DNA of 64,000 nucleotides, taken from assembly GCA_050633705.1 (NCBI GenBank), contig JBOEGZ010000006.1:186001-250000 (forward strand), written 5' to 3'. Shown here piece after piece: positions 36,690 to 45,737 of the stretch. The notes below the pieces were generated by a model, which was given only the letters and a program-made list of their open reading frames with translations, ran no database searches and was not told the DNA's origin. Position 1 is the stretch's first letter. Each line of letters begins with the position of its first letter. The translations under genes were made by a program, and so were the position numbers. Source of the stretch: JAJFHI01 sp050633705. GTDB lineage: Bacteria > Pseudomonadota > Alphaproteobacteria > Rhizobiales > Hyphomicrobiaceae.

Positions 36690-38045
36690 TTACCCGCTTG
36701 CAAGACGTTCACGTGTCAAAATTTTTGCAAGCTCAACTGCGGGCTGATCAAACGGATCAATCTGCAGCAAACGGCCGGCGAGAATCGTCTCAATCATAAA
36801 GTGCATCAGCACCGTTCCCATGTGCTCTTCATCAAGCTTGGGGATATCTATAACCCGGACTGGACGCCCCGCCCGGCCTAAAGCTTCCGGAACCGCGTGA
36901 GCTTGGGCCTGAACAACGTCACCTACGGTCTGCCCAGCCATATAGTCCGCACCCGACTGGGCCGCCATTTCGGCATCAATGACGGGGCCCGCACCTTGAG
37001 TCGGGGTCCGCAGTACCGTGATCAGATGTTCACGCGGGCCATCCATAAATAATTGCAATTGACTGTGCTGATCAAGCGGTCCGAGGGCTGCCAGCGGCGT
37101 TGTCCCTTCACCACCCTTGCCAAGACTTTCCGCCCACAGTTGCACAAACCATGACGCCAAGCTGGCGAGCCGATCAGAGTACGGCATCATAACAAGTGTG
37201 CGAATGCTTTTTTCCTTGTTCAGCGCCACCGCAATGGCAGCACCAACTGCAGGTGGGAAAGCAGCCGCACTCTCGGCCTGCATCAATGTGTTAATCACAC
37301 CTTGAGCGCCTCTGCGGATGGCATGTGTGTCAAGACCGCGAGCGATTGCTGCCATAAGCCCGACATTGGTCAAGCACGAATAACGCCCCCCAATGCCCTG
37401 ATGGTGCTCCAACATTGGAATGTCATGGGCTGCAAACAGGTCTCGCAAACCATTTTTACGCCCCGCTACCGCGGGCTCTGTAATGCCAAGAAACAGTTTT
37501 GGAATTTCATCCCCAAGCCCTGCATCTTTGACGGCACTCAACGTGACAATCGCCTGTGCCAGTGTTTCTGCAGTGCCGCCTGATTTCGAGGTGACGATGA
37601 AGCGCGTTTGCTCCAAATCAAAACTGGCAAGTGTCTGCTCCAGTGTTTCACCGTCCAGATTGTCGTAAAAGCGGGTCCGTGCTCGCCCACTCGGTGGCGG
37701 CCAAGAGGCTCCTGGAATATTCCATCCCGCCAATTGCGCAAGAGCTTGCCCACCCAGACTTGACCCACCGGTGCCCAAAAATACAACAACCTTTGCCCCA
37801 GACGTTAGCTTTTCGTAGGCAGCTAGTGCGGCATCGATATCGTCGCTCTCACGCGGAATTGTCAGCAAAGGCAAGCTGGCACTGGTCACCTCTTGGCGCA
37901 AGCGCGCCAATTCCGGCTCAAGTTTTTCAAGGTAGTCGTTGAGCTGAAATTGACTTAAACCATGCGCGCCAATCGCATCGCTCATACAGCCCGCGATTGA
38001 CTGGGTCACGCACCCCATCTTTGAATTGGCATTTGATTTCGTCAT
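36690..38045 (-). CDS. pgi: Glucose-6-phosphate isomerase
   Basis: Pgi interconverts glucose-6-phosphate and fructose-6-phosphate. The 451-residue product is the compact form, shorter than the ~550-residue E. coli enzyme. Phosphosugar-binding (SIS) features are clear: VVFLGTGGSSLGGQALAQL, RFIVTSKSGGTAETLAQ, GGRYSCLTNVGLMAA, and the PLDQHSQLQLFMDGP signature near 320-350. The ATG has only a weak ribosome site; an internal ATG (MSDAIGAHG) twenty residues in is an alternative. It precedes mutL on the same strand. Confidence 0.92.
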   Translation of the reverse strand: MTKSNANSKMGCVTQSIAGCMSDAIGAHGLSQFQLNDYLEKLEPELARLRQEVTSASLPLLTIPRESDDIDAALAAYEKLTSGAKVVVFLGTGGSSLGGQALAQLAGWNIPGASWPPPSGRARTRFYDNLDGETLEQTLASFDLEQTRFIVTSKSGGTAETLAQAIVTLSAVKDAGLGDEIPKLFLGITEPAVAGRKNGLRDLFAAHDIPMLEHHQGIGGRYSCLTNVGLMAAIARGLDTHAIRRGAQGVINTLMQAESAAAFPPAVGAAIAVALNKEKSIRTLVMMPYSDRLASLASWFVQLWAESLGKGGEGTTPLAALGPLDQHSQLQLFMDGPREHLITVLRTPTQGAGPVIDAEMAAQSGADYMAGQTVGDVVQAQAHAVPEALGRAGRPVRVIDIPKLDEEHMGTVLMHFMIETILAGRLLQIDPFDQPAVELAKILTRERLASG

Positions 38046-38169
38046 GGTCTAAGGCCTGTGCAATTTTTCATGTGTAGGCAAGCTTTACGCGCGTTTTAAA
38101 ACTGCTCCTGCATCGGAAGTATACCGTTTGCTCCATTGAGCCAAGTCGCAATGGCGACGCGCCAAGACA

Positions 38170-38197
38170 AAAGCCGAAGGCATTGGCCTTCGGCTTT
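38170..38197 (-). terminator. Terminator downstream of the M16 peptidase genes
   Basis: A perfect 12-bp stem AAAGCCGAAGGC/GCCTTCGGCTTT closes a 4-base loop. On the minus strand it lies 45 bases past the stop of the second M16 gene and is followed by TGTCTTGG. It separates the M16 pair from pgi. Confidence 0.75.
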
Positions 38198-38230
38198 CAA
38201 AACTCGGCGAAACGGACATCTCATTAGCGG

Positions 38231-38247
38231 CCTAGCCTAGCCTAGCC
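38231..38247. repeat. CCTAG pentamer repeated three times at a stop codon
   Basis: CCTAG occurs three times in tandem plus a trailing CC. On the minus strand the units give TAG at offsets 0, 5 and 10, placing one stop in each reading frame. The first TAG is the stop of the M16-like gene. Confidence 0.8.
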
Positions 38248-39612
38248 ACTGTTTTTCACACCATCCGGTTTGCCAACAACCAATACAATCAAATTGTTGG
38301 TATCGAGCAAGGTCTTGGCAACCCGCTTTAGATCTTCGACGGTGACCGCCTCGATAAGGCTATTGCGTTTTTCAAAATAATCGATGCCAATGTCTTCAAT
38401 CATGACGCCCAACATCTGGTTGGCAATTTTGTTGCTGGTATCAAATCGCAGAGCATAAGAGCCGATAAGATATTGCTTGGCATCCTGAAGGTCTTTATCG
38501 CTTGGTCCCTTATCCGCCATCTTTTGCAGTTCTGCTCTGATGACCTCAAGCGACTTACCCATTGCTTCATTTTTGGTGGCCACAGACCCGATCAAGATGG
38601 ACGATTTGGCTAATGGGTTGATGTAGGTATAAACCGAATAGGCAAGCCCGCGTTTTTCACGCACCTCTTCCATAAGCTTGGAAGAGAAGCCACCACTGCC
38701 GACGATATGGTTCAACACAAATCCAGGCATAAAGTCGGGATCTTTACGTGACATTGCCCCCAAACCAAACATCGCGACCGACTGTGGCACATTCATTTCA
38801 ATAACTTTTTGCGCTCCGCCCGTCGGAACCGAAATTTTCGGAACTTCGCTCAGCTCTGCCGTTTCAGGAAGATCGCCAAACACGTCGTCGAGCAATTTTC
38901 CAAGCGCGTCAGCATCAATATCACCAACAACAGCAACTTTAAGGTTACTCTTTGCAAAGATACGTCGGTGATAATCCAGCAAATCCTGGCGCGTTATGGC
39001 CTTAATTGTCTCGAGCGTACCCGACGAGGGACGTCCATAAACATGATCGCCAAATGCCGCCTTATACCAAGCCTTGGCGACAACCTTGTTGGGACTACGC
39101 GCAGCTGACACCAAGCTTGACAGCAATTGCTTGCGCATCCGTTCGATCGCCGTTTCATCAAATCGCGGTTTGGTGATGGCAAGCTTCAGGAGCTTGACAG
39201 ACTCGGCTCTATTTTTTGTGAGCGTAGAAAAGTTGCCGTAAAAGTGATCGCGGCCATCGTCATAACTCATACGCATGGCGAGCGTTTCTTGACGCTCTTG
39301 AAAGGCACCCGCATCCAGGTCGCCAGCGCCCTCATCCATCATTGCTGTGAGGAAATTGGCAACGCCTTCACGCCCCTTTGGGTCCTGGCTAGACCCACCA
39401 TCAAAAGCAAATCGCATCGATAACAGTGGCACACTTGAGCTGCGCACCAGCCAAGCTTCAATTCCACCCGGGCTTTTAACGGTTTCAATTTTCATCGCAT
39501 TCGCTGGATTAGGTTGCAGGACAAAGAGATAAGCTGCCACCGCGAGAAGGAGGGTCGCAATGTTGACGTGCCAACCGGATCGGATACGGCTGACTGCTTT
39601 GAGAGCATACAT
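38242..39612 (-). CDS. M16-family peptidase homologue, active-site residues missing
   Basis: This exported M16 (insulinase/pitrilysin-like) protein of 456 residues has a signal peptide ending near PANA (residue 39). In the place where the zinc motif HxxEH should be, the sequence reads NFLTA (86-90), so two His and the Glu are lost and it should not bind zinc. The MMDEGAGDLDA context is typical of the non-catalytic partner. It lies 22 bases after the active homologue, and by analogy with other proteobacterial pairs the two probably form a heterodimer in the periplasm. AGAGGA before the ATG fixes the start. It ends in a triple stop repeat. Confidence 0.85.
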   Translation of the reverse strand: MYALKAVSRIRSGWHVNIATLLLAVAAYLFVLQPNPANAMKIETVKSPGGIEAWLVRSSSVPLLSMRFAFDGGSSQDPKGREGVANFLTAMMDEGAGDLDAGAFQERQETLAMRMSYDDGRDHFYGNFSTLTKNRAESVKLLKLAITKPRFDETAIERMRKQLLSSLVSAARSPNKVVAKAWYKAAFGDHVYGRPSSGTLETIKAITRQDLLDYHRRIFAKSNLKVAVVGDIDADALGKLLDDVFGDLPETAELSEVPKISVPTGGAQKVIEMNVPQSVAMFGLGAMSRKDPDFMPGFVLNHIVGSGGFSSKLMEEVREKRGLAYSVYTYINPLAKSSILIGSVATKNEAMGKSLEVIRAELQKMADKGPSDKDLQDAKQYLIGSYALRFDTSNKIANQMLGVMIEDIGIDYFEKRNSLIEAVTVEDLKRVAKTLLDTNNLIVLVVGKPDGVKNSG

Positions 39613-39634
39613 GATTTTTCCTCTAGGAACTTTA

Positions 39635-41035
39635 TCAACTGCGGGACTTTGTTTCAGCGACTGAGTTTTCCGGCGCAGATGCGGCGTCACCAGGTGATAA
39701 CGGAAGCAAGGTGCCGGTCACAGATTTGAGAATGTCGAGATTGGCTGCAGCTTTTTTCACTTGCTCTGCCGTGACTTTCTCGATTTCCTGCGGCCAATTT
39801 TCAATTTGTTCAAGAGTTTGACCAACCGATAGACCCCAACCATAACGCCTTGCCAAAGTCGATTGGCTATCGTTGTCGTACACGTATTCAGCCATGTAGC
39901 TGTTCTTTGCGCGCTCAAGCTCAGCATCTGTTACGCCATTGGCCTTGATATCGACAATCACCGCATCGATCGATGCCTCAACTTTCGCTAAGTCCTCTAT
40001 TTTGTTAGTGACCGCGTACAAGGCAATCTTTCCACTATCAATACCGCTGCCGGAATACCAACCGCCGGCAGATGAAGCGATTTTTTCCTCAACCACAAGC
40101 TTCTTATACAATCGTCCCGTTGTGCCGGATGCCATGATCTTCAGCAATAAATCGAGAGCTTCGGCTTCGCCCGGTTTAGAGGTCAGGTAGCTTGGCGCGA
40201 TGTAGTAGCGATTGAGTGATGGGTTTCCCGCACGCGGGTCTTTTACTTCAATACGCCGCGCCGCACGGTGTGGTGGTTCTACTGGACGCCAGCGGTTTTT
40301 CCCAACGGCCTCGTTGTTGGCGAGTTTGCCATACGTTTGGTTTGCTAGCTTGCGAACTTCATCGACGGTGACATCGCCAGACACCACCAGGATCGCATTA
40401 TTCGGCGCATAGTATTTGGCATAGAATTCAAGCGCATTTTTCGGACTGAGCGTCTCCATCTCATGCTGCCAACCGATGACCGGTGTCCCGTATGGATGAG
40501 AATAATAAAGAGCAGCATCCATTTGTTCTTGGAAAATCGCCGAAGGTGAATTTTCAATCCGCGAGCGGCGCTCTTCCAAAATAACATCGCGCTCTGTCAG
40601 CACTTCTTTTTCGGTCAAGCGAAGATTGACCATACGGTCGGCTTCCATCTCCATGACATCACGCAAGCGCGATTTTTCAATACGCTGGAAATACGCCGTT
40701 ACATCCTGGCTGGTGAATGCATTGTCCTGACCACCCATGCGCGAGATGATTTTGGAGAACTCACCCACAGCGATTTTTTCCGTCGACTTAAACATCAAGT
40801 GTTCAAGGAAGTGTGCAATGCCTGAGACCGTTGGGGGTTCATCTGCAGCACCAACGCGATACCAGACCATGTGTGTCACGACGGGTGCGCGGTTATCGGG
40901 AATGACCACAACATCCATGCCATTCGATAGCTGGAATTTCGTTGCTTTCGGACCAGCGAACGCTGGTGTTGTTTCAAAAGATGCAAGCACTGTCATTGCC
41001 ACCATCATGCAGGCAAAGACCCTTCCCGCATCCAT
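39635..41035 (-). CDS. M16-family zinc peptidase, exported
   Basis: This is the catalytic member of the pair, 466 residues from the chosen ATG. A hydrophobic leader ends at PAFA (about 27). The inverted zinc motif HFLEH (75-79) is intact and a downstream Glu in VLTERDVILEE gives the third ligand. The start is uncertain: this ATG gives a normal signal peptide but has no ribosome site. A triple ATG at 41179-41187 lies behind GAGG and would add 50 mostly polar residues before the leader. The protease likely degrades peptides in the periplasm. Confidence 0.88.
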   Translation of the reverse strand: MDAGRVFACMMVAMTVLASFETTPAFAGPKATKFQLSNGMDVVVIPDNRAPVVTHMVWYRVGAADEPPTVSGIAHFLEHLMFKSTEKIAVGEFSKIISRMGGQDNAFTSQDVTAYFQRIEKSRLRDVMEMEADRMVNLRLTEKEVLTERDVILEERRSRIENSPSAIFQEQMDAALYYSHPYGTPVIGWQHEMETLSPKNALEFYAKYYAPNNAILVVSGDVTVDEVRKLANQTYGKLANNEAVGKNRWRPVEPPHRAARRIEVKDPRAGNPSLNRYYIAPSYLTSKPGEAEALDLLLKIMASGTTGRLYKKLVVEEKIASSAGGWYSGSGIDSGKIALYAVTNKIEDLAKVEASIDAVIVDIKANGVTDAELERAKNSYMAEYVYDNDSQSTLARRYGWGLSVGQTLEQIENWPQEIEKVTAEQVKKAAANLDILKSVTGTLLPLSPGDAASAPENSVAETKSRS

Positions 41036-41483
41036 AAATCTTGTTTTTGTTGAAGAGACGATCTGAGAATTTCCGTCAAAAACACGTTGAAATATTTCGC
41101 ACATAATACTTTTTTGTGGGACCGTTTTCTGTCGGTCCGTTTGCTCCAAGTCCTGGGGCGCAAAACCGCGTCGGCTCATCATCATCGTACCTCGATGCAA
41201 TCTCCACCTTGCGGCGGCATTGCTCTGTGATTGAATTGGTTGCACTACGGGCTCTGGTGCAATTTCAGCGAAAAAAGCCGTCGTTACCCAGAATCCCAAA
41301 AGCGAACTCGTTTCAAGTTTCTCTACCAAATGTCTGTATGAGACCTGCCGATGTCAAATGACAACGCGTTCATGTGTGTCGGGAAGACGCTCGGCCAACC
41401 ACAACGCCACCTCAAGTGAGCTGCAGTGTGGTTAATGAAACGGGTTTAAAAACCAAAGGTACTGTTATTGCTGTGTTTCGGAG
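41036..41483. other. Region without a confident gene upstream of the M16 pair
   Basis: The half nearest the M16 gene is open in its frame and may code an extended N-terminus if the ATG cluster near 41179-41187 is used. The remainder holds a weak AACCACA/TGTGGTT pairing at 41397-41433 and probably the promoter of the M16 pair. I see no other gene. Confidence 0.4.
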
Positions 41484-41933
41484 CTAGAAACTCAGGCCGC
41501 TATTGATCGATACACTGTCAAGAATTGACTTGCGACATCTGCCGGCAGGACCAATGACATCTTCAAAAGATTGACCAACGGATTCCTGAGACGGATCATA
41601 ATTCTTTTCGCAAAATTCCTTCTGTGCTCTTGCAAGACGGTCTTTCTCAGCAGCCTTGGTCACTTCAGGATCGCGAATTCCAGCAAGTGTTTGATCTGAT
41701 TGGACACCCCCTTCACCAGGCTTTGGAAGAGCCCCTGTAACCGGCGGCATGACAAGCGGAGCACGGGCCGCCAAATTGGCATCCTCACGCTTTGACGTGG
41801 TATTCACACCCAGCGCATCGAAAACCTTACCTTCAAACGCAACATCACCCAGTCCGCCGCCGCCACACCCGGAAAGGGCGAGCGATACCAGCAGCGCAAA
41901 TGGCAAAGCCATAGTTTTCAGTAAGACTGTCAT
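41484..41933 (-). CDS. DUF3035-like lipoprotein
   Basis: This is a small envelope lipoprotein of 149 residues. The signal ends in LSGC with Cys23, followed by a poly-Gly stretch. The mature part carries ARAPLVMPPVTGALPKPGEG, resembling the conserved RAPLVVPP segment of DUF3035 proteins, which are commonly encoded between lspA and M16 peptidase genes in alphaproteobacteria, as here. Two later cysteines are present. I chose the ATG of MTVLLKTMALP, which gives a standard lipoprotein leader; the in-frame upstream start does not. Function is unknown. Confidence 0.75.
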   Translation of the reverse strand: MTVLLKTMALPFALLVSLALSGCGGGGLGDVAFEGKVFDALGVNTTSKREDANLAARAPLVMPPVTGALPKPGEGGVQSDQTLAGIRDPEVTKAAEKDRLARAQKEFCEKNYDPSQESVGQSFEDVIGPAGRCRKSILDSVSINSGLSF

Positions 41934-41990
41934 TGTCCCAACATCCCCCAAACGACGCCAATTCGCCGTAAAGCCCCAAGTATCAAGCAA

Positions 41991-42503
41991 TTAGTGCTCG
42001 TTTGCGGCATCATTGCGACTCAGGAATATAGATTCATACAAGAGGCCGACCACCCCAGCAACTATGGCGACATCTGCAATGTTGAAGATATACCAATAAT
42101 AACCATATGCATGAAGTGAGAAAAAGTCTGCAACACCACCTAAAGTTAGCCGATCCAGGGCATTTCCAAGTGCCCCACCAATCAAAAGCCCCAAACTGAT
42201 TGCCATCAGGCGATTGTTGGCATCCTTCGCCAGCCAAATCCACAAGGCCAGCGATGCAACTGTCGCAAAAGCGGCCAACATCCAGGGCTGGACCCCTTCG
42301 AGCATGGAATAACTGATGCCCTCGTTCAGAACAAAGGTGAGATCCAAGAAGGGCAGCACCTCGACTTTTTTCTTCTCGCGGATGTCATAAATCAGCAGCA
42401 TCCACCACTTGTGCAATTGATCGATCAAAAACGTCAGGAATGCCACGCGCCAGCCAAGGCGAGAATACGGCCCCCAGAACCATCCATGTTTGATCTCGTT
42501 CAT
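41991..42503 (-). CDS. lspA: Lipoprotein signal peptidase LspA
   Basis: LspA is the inner-membrane aspartyl protease that removes signal peptides of lipidated prolipoproteins. The 170-residue protein has four membrane segments. Conserved pieces are DQLHKWW, LNEGISYSML, GGALGNALDRL and FNIADVAI, which supply the two catalytic Asp (in ALDRL and IADV). AGGCGC precedes the ATG. It lies just after ileS, a common bacterial arrangement, and before a lipoprotein gene that is one of its potential substrates. Confidence 0.93.
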   Translation of the reverse strand: MNEIKHGWFWGPYSRLGWRVAFLTFLIDQLHKWWMLLIYDIREKKKVEVLPFLDLTFVLNEGISYSMLEGVQPWMLAAFATVASLALWIWLAKDANNRLMAISLGLLIGGALGNALDRLTLGGVADFFSLHAYGYYWYIFNIADVAIVAGVVGLLYESIFLSRNDAANEH

Positions 42504-42527
42504 GCGCCTATTGGTTTCTGCTAAACT

Positions 42528-45500
42528 CTAAGCTGCTGGTTTCGATTCAATTTCACGCATCGCATCTGCATCACGTTTTGACAAATCCGGATAAGCGGCG
42601 TCGCTTCCAACATCGCTGGTCACACGCCACGAACGCGCGCACTTTTTGCCCTCAGCCTTTTGGACCACCACGCCGACACCGGCCACATCACTTAATGCAA
42701 AGGCCTCAGCCGGAGCAGCACTTGAGATGATCTTTGCATCAGATGTAATACAAACATCAGCCATATCGACATCGCCAAGCACCTTCACCAGTGCCTCATC
42801 GGTAATGTAGATGTGTGGTGCAGCTTCAAGACTGGAGCCGATGGTTTTTGCTGCACGCTCCAGCTCAAGTGCACCAGTAACGACACGGCGAACATTACGC
42901 ACATGCTCCCACTTTGCGGCAATTTCTGGCGCACGCTCTGGCTTGGTGAGAATGTCTGTTGTTTCAAGGTGCACAGAACCATCTTCACTTGGGTAACGCG
43001 CGAGCCAGGCTTCTTCGGCCGTAAACGACATGATCGGCGCCAACCACAACGTTGTCGCCCTGAAGATTTCATCGATCACCGTCAGCGATGCTTTGCGACG
43101 CAGACTTGATGGCGCATCACAATACAGCGCGTCCTTGCGCACATCGAAATAAAAAGCCGACAGTTCGGTGTTCATGAATTGCGCGAGTTTGGCCAAAACA
43201 CCTCGGTAATTGTAGTTGACATAATCTTGCGTGACTTCGTCTGTCAGCTCGCTCAGCCGGTGCAGCATCAAGCGTTCAAGTTCCGGCATATCACGAACGT
43301 CAACACGGTCGTCTTCGTTAAAGTGGGCCAATGCACCCAACATCCAACGCATAGTGTTGCGCATTTTTCGATACGTCTCAACGAAGGTTTTGAGAATTTC
43401 AGGCCCGATGCGCAAATCATCGGAATAGTCCGATGCCGCAACCCACAGACGTAAGATGTCGGCACCAGATTGAGAAATAACCTCCTGAGGCGCCGTCACG
43501 TTTTTTTGTGATTTCGACATCTTCAAGCCCTTCTCGTCGAGCACAAAACCGTGTGTCAGGACGACGTCATAAGGGGCTTTACCGCGGGTTCCGCAAGATT
43601 CCAGCAACGAGGAATGAAACCAGCCGCGATGCTGGTCCGAACCTTCCAAGTACATCACCCGATCCTGCCCGCCATCACGCCTGCGCGTGATTCCAGCCAG
43701 ACCCGGAAAGGCTTTGTCATCTTCTAATGTAAAGGCATGCGTACAGCCGGAATCAAACCAGACATCCAGCACGTCACGAACTTGGTCCCACGCGTCCGGG
43801 TTGTCGACAAGCCCGTCAAGAAACCGCGATTTGGCATCGTCTTCAAACCAAACATCCGCACCGTTTTCAGAAAATGCCGTTTCAATGCGTTTGATGAGTT
43901 CACAATTTTTGTCGGCGTCGAAATCTGGTCCGGGAATGATCTGGTCGGTTTCAGGATTACGAAACACAGCAATTGGCACACCCCAGGCCCGCTGGCGCGA
44001 AACAACCCAATCAGGTCGGTTTTCTATCATGCCGGTAATGCGATTTTCGCCAGCAGCAGGCACCCACTCTGTCTGTTTGATTTCGCCAAGCGCAATATCA
44101 CGCAGGGTTGCATTGGCGCCCTGGCTGCCAAGAATTTTGTCCATCGCAATGAACCATTGCGGCGTGTTGCGAAAGATCACCGGCTTTTTCGAACGCCATG
44201 AGTGCGGGTATTGGTGTTTTAAGCGTCCGCGACCAATCAATGCGTCGGCTGCAACCAGCGCCTCAATGACGGCTTTGTTGGCATCACCTTTTTTGCCTTT
44301 ATCGGTGATGACGGCCCGGCCTTCAAAACCTGGAGCTTGATCCGTCATTTTACCATCACCTGCCACGGTAAATGGAATGGATGTGTCGATCCCGCGTTTG
44401 TTCAATTGCGCCTGGTTCGCCATCCAGATGTTGTAGTCATCAACACCGTGACCAGGCGCTGTGTGCACAAATCCTGTGCCCGCATCATCGGTGACGTGAT
44501 CGCCATCGAGAAGTGGGATATCGAAGTCGTAGCCTTGGCCATTCAAGGGATGTAGACACCGCACATCGGACAAGGTTTTTGCATCAACGTCGCCAACTTT
44601 TTCATAAGCCTCGACCTTAGCCGACGTCATAACGGTTTCGGCGAGTGCATCGGCTAGCACGAGCAAATCACCCACTTTGGCCCAGTTTTCTTCTGGAGCC
44701 TGGGTCACCTTGTAAACCCCGTAACCAATGCGCGATGAAAATGAAATTGCGCGGTTGCCGGGGATCGTCCACGGCGTCGTTGTCCAGATGACGAACGAAG
44801 CGGTCTTCAATTCATCCGGGCCCTCGACGACCGGAAACTTCACAAAGATCGTGTCGGATTGATAATCCTCGTATTCGACTTCCGCTTCGGCCAACGCCGT
44901 GCCTTCGACCACCGACCACATCACCGGCTTTGAGCCACGATAAAGCTGGCCGGTTTCGGCAAACTTCAAAATTTCACGCGCAATGGTGGCTTCGGCTGCA
45001 TAAGCCATCGTCAAATATGGATTGTCCCAATCACCAACAACACCAAGACGCTTAAATTCCTGGCGCTGCACATCAACCCACTTGTCAGCAAACTCCCGGC
45101 ACTCCGCGCGAAACTCGTTGATTGGCACGTCGTCTTTGTTGCGGCCCTTGGCGCGGTATTGCTCTTCGATCTTCCATTCGATTGGAAGCCCATGACAATC
45201 CCAACCAGGCACGTAGTTTGAGTCGTGCCCCAACATCTGTTGCGACTTCACCACGAGGTCTTTCAGGATCTTATTCAGCGCATGCCCAATGTGGATGTTG
45301 CCATTGGCATAAGGAGGCCCATCGTGCAGCACGAATTTCGCTCGACCCTTCGATGTTTCCCGCAAGCGATCGTAAAGGCCAATATTTGCCCAGCGCTCCA
45401 GCAAGCGTGGCTCTAGTTTTGGCAAGCCCGCGCGCATGGGAAAATCAGTCTTGGGAAGGTTTAGCGTCTCAGCCCAATCACGGCCTGAACCGTCCTTCGC

Positions 45501-45533
45501 CTTTCGGGCTTTGTCTTTTGTCTTATCTGCCAT
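42528..45533 (-). CDS. ileS: Isoleucyl-tRNA synthetase
   Basis: This class I synthetase of 1001 residues charges tRNA-Ile and edits valine. The HIGH motif is in PPYANGNIHIGHALNK (about 75-90), the editing CP1 domain lies in the middle, and KMSKS is in GLKMSKSQKN. I chose the ATG with AGGA five bases upstream; an ATG two codons earlier lies directly on that ribosome site. The C-terminal zinc finger of the E. coli enzyme is degenerate: only the first Cys of KCARSW survives and the second pair is replaced by DLSKRDADAM. This is common in alphaproteobacterial IleS. Confidence 0.95.
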   Translation of the reverse strand: MADKTKDKARKAKDGSGRDWAETLNLPKTDFPMRAGLPKLEPRLLERWANIGLYDRLRETSKGRAKFVLHDGPPYANGNIHIGHALNKILKDLVVKSQQMLGHDSNYVPGWDCHGLPIEWKIEEQYRAKGRNKDDVPINEFRAECREFADKWVDVQRQEFKRLGVVGDWDNPYLTMAYAAEATIAREILKFAETGQLYRGSKPVMWSVVEGTALAEAEVEYEDYQSDTIFVKFPVVEGPDELKTASFVIWTTTPWTIPGNRAISFSSRIGYGVYKVTQAPEENWAKVGDLLVLADALAETVMTSAKVEAYEKVGDVDAKTLSDVRCLHPLNGQGYDFDIPLLDGDHVTDDAGTGFVHTAPGHGVDDYNIWMANQAQLNKRGIDTSIPFTVAGDGKMTDQAPGFEGRAVITDKGKKGDANKAVIEALVAADALIGRGRLKHQYPHSWRSKKPVIFRNTPQWFIAMDKILGSQGANATLRDIALGEIKQTEWVPAAGENRITGMIENRPDWVVSRQRAWGVPIAVFRNPETDQIIPGPDFDADKNCELIKRIETAFSENGADVWFEDDAKSRFLDGLVDNPDAWDQVRDVLDVWFDSGCTHAFTLEDDKAFPGLAGITRRRDGGQDRVMYLEGSDQHRGWFHSSLLESCGTRGKAPYDVVLTHGFVLDEKGLKMSKSQKNVTAPQEVISQSGADILRLWVAASDYSDDLRIGPEILKTFVETYRKMRNTMRWMLGALAHFNEDDRVDVRDMPELERLMLHRLSELTDEVTQDYVNYNYRGVLAKLAQFMNTELSAFYFDVRKDALYCDAPSSLRRKASLTVIDEIFRATTLWLAPIMSFTAEEAWLARYPSEDGSVHLETTDILTKPERAPEIAAKWEHVRNVRRVVTGALELERAAKTIGSSLEAAPHIYITDEALVKVLGDVDMADVCITSDAKIISSAAPAEAFALSDVAGVGVVVQKAEGKKCARSWRVTSDVGSDAAYPDLSKRDADAMREIESKPAA

Positions 45534-45737
45534 TTTCATCCTGCCAGGCCGAGCGCCCGTTGTGTCCAGCGCGTTGGAGCAACTGTCCTCTTTTGCTCAG
45601 CCTTCTAGCAACGCTTGGCCCCGCCCGCCAGTGGCAAAGGGCCCACTCCCACAGTCATGACCGCCAACGACGTTTTCGACCATCAATCTGAGTGTCATTT
45701 CGCCAAAAATCGGACAATAGATGAGGCCAGAGGGAGC

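Noticed and set aside
41397..41433. AACCACA/TGTGGTT pairing upstream of the M16 genes as a terminator
   Set aside because: Only seven pairs with a long loop and no T-run on either strand; not strong enough to list as a feature.
43687..44340. 217-codon plus-strand frame inside ileS
   Set aside because: Antisense to conserved IleS sequence, Ser/Arg-rich with no family features.
45534..45737. Possible regulatory leader RNA upstream of ileS
   Set aside because: T-box leaders are not expected in this lineage and I saw no specifier-loop or T-box sequence, only unremarkable spacer.
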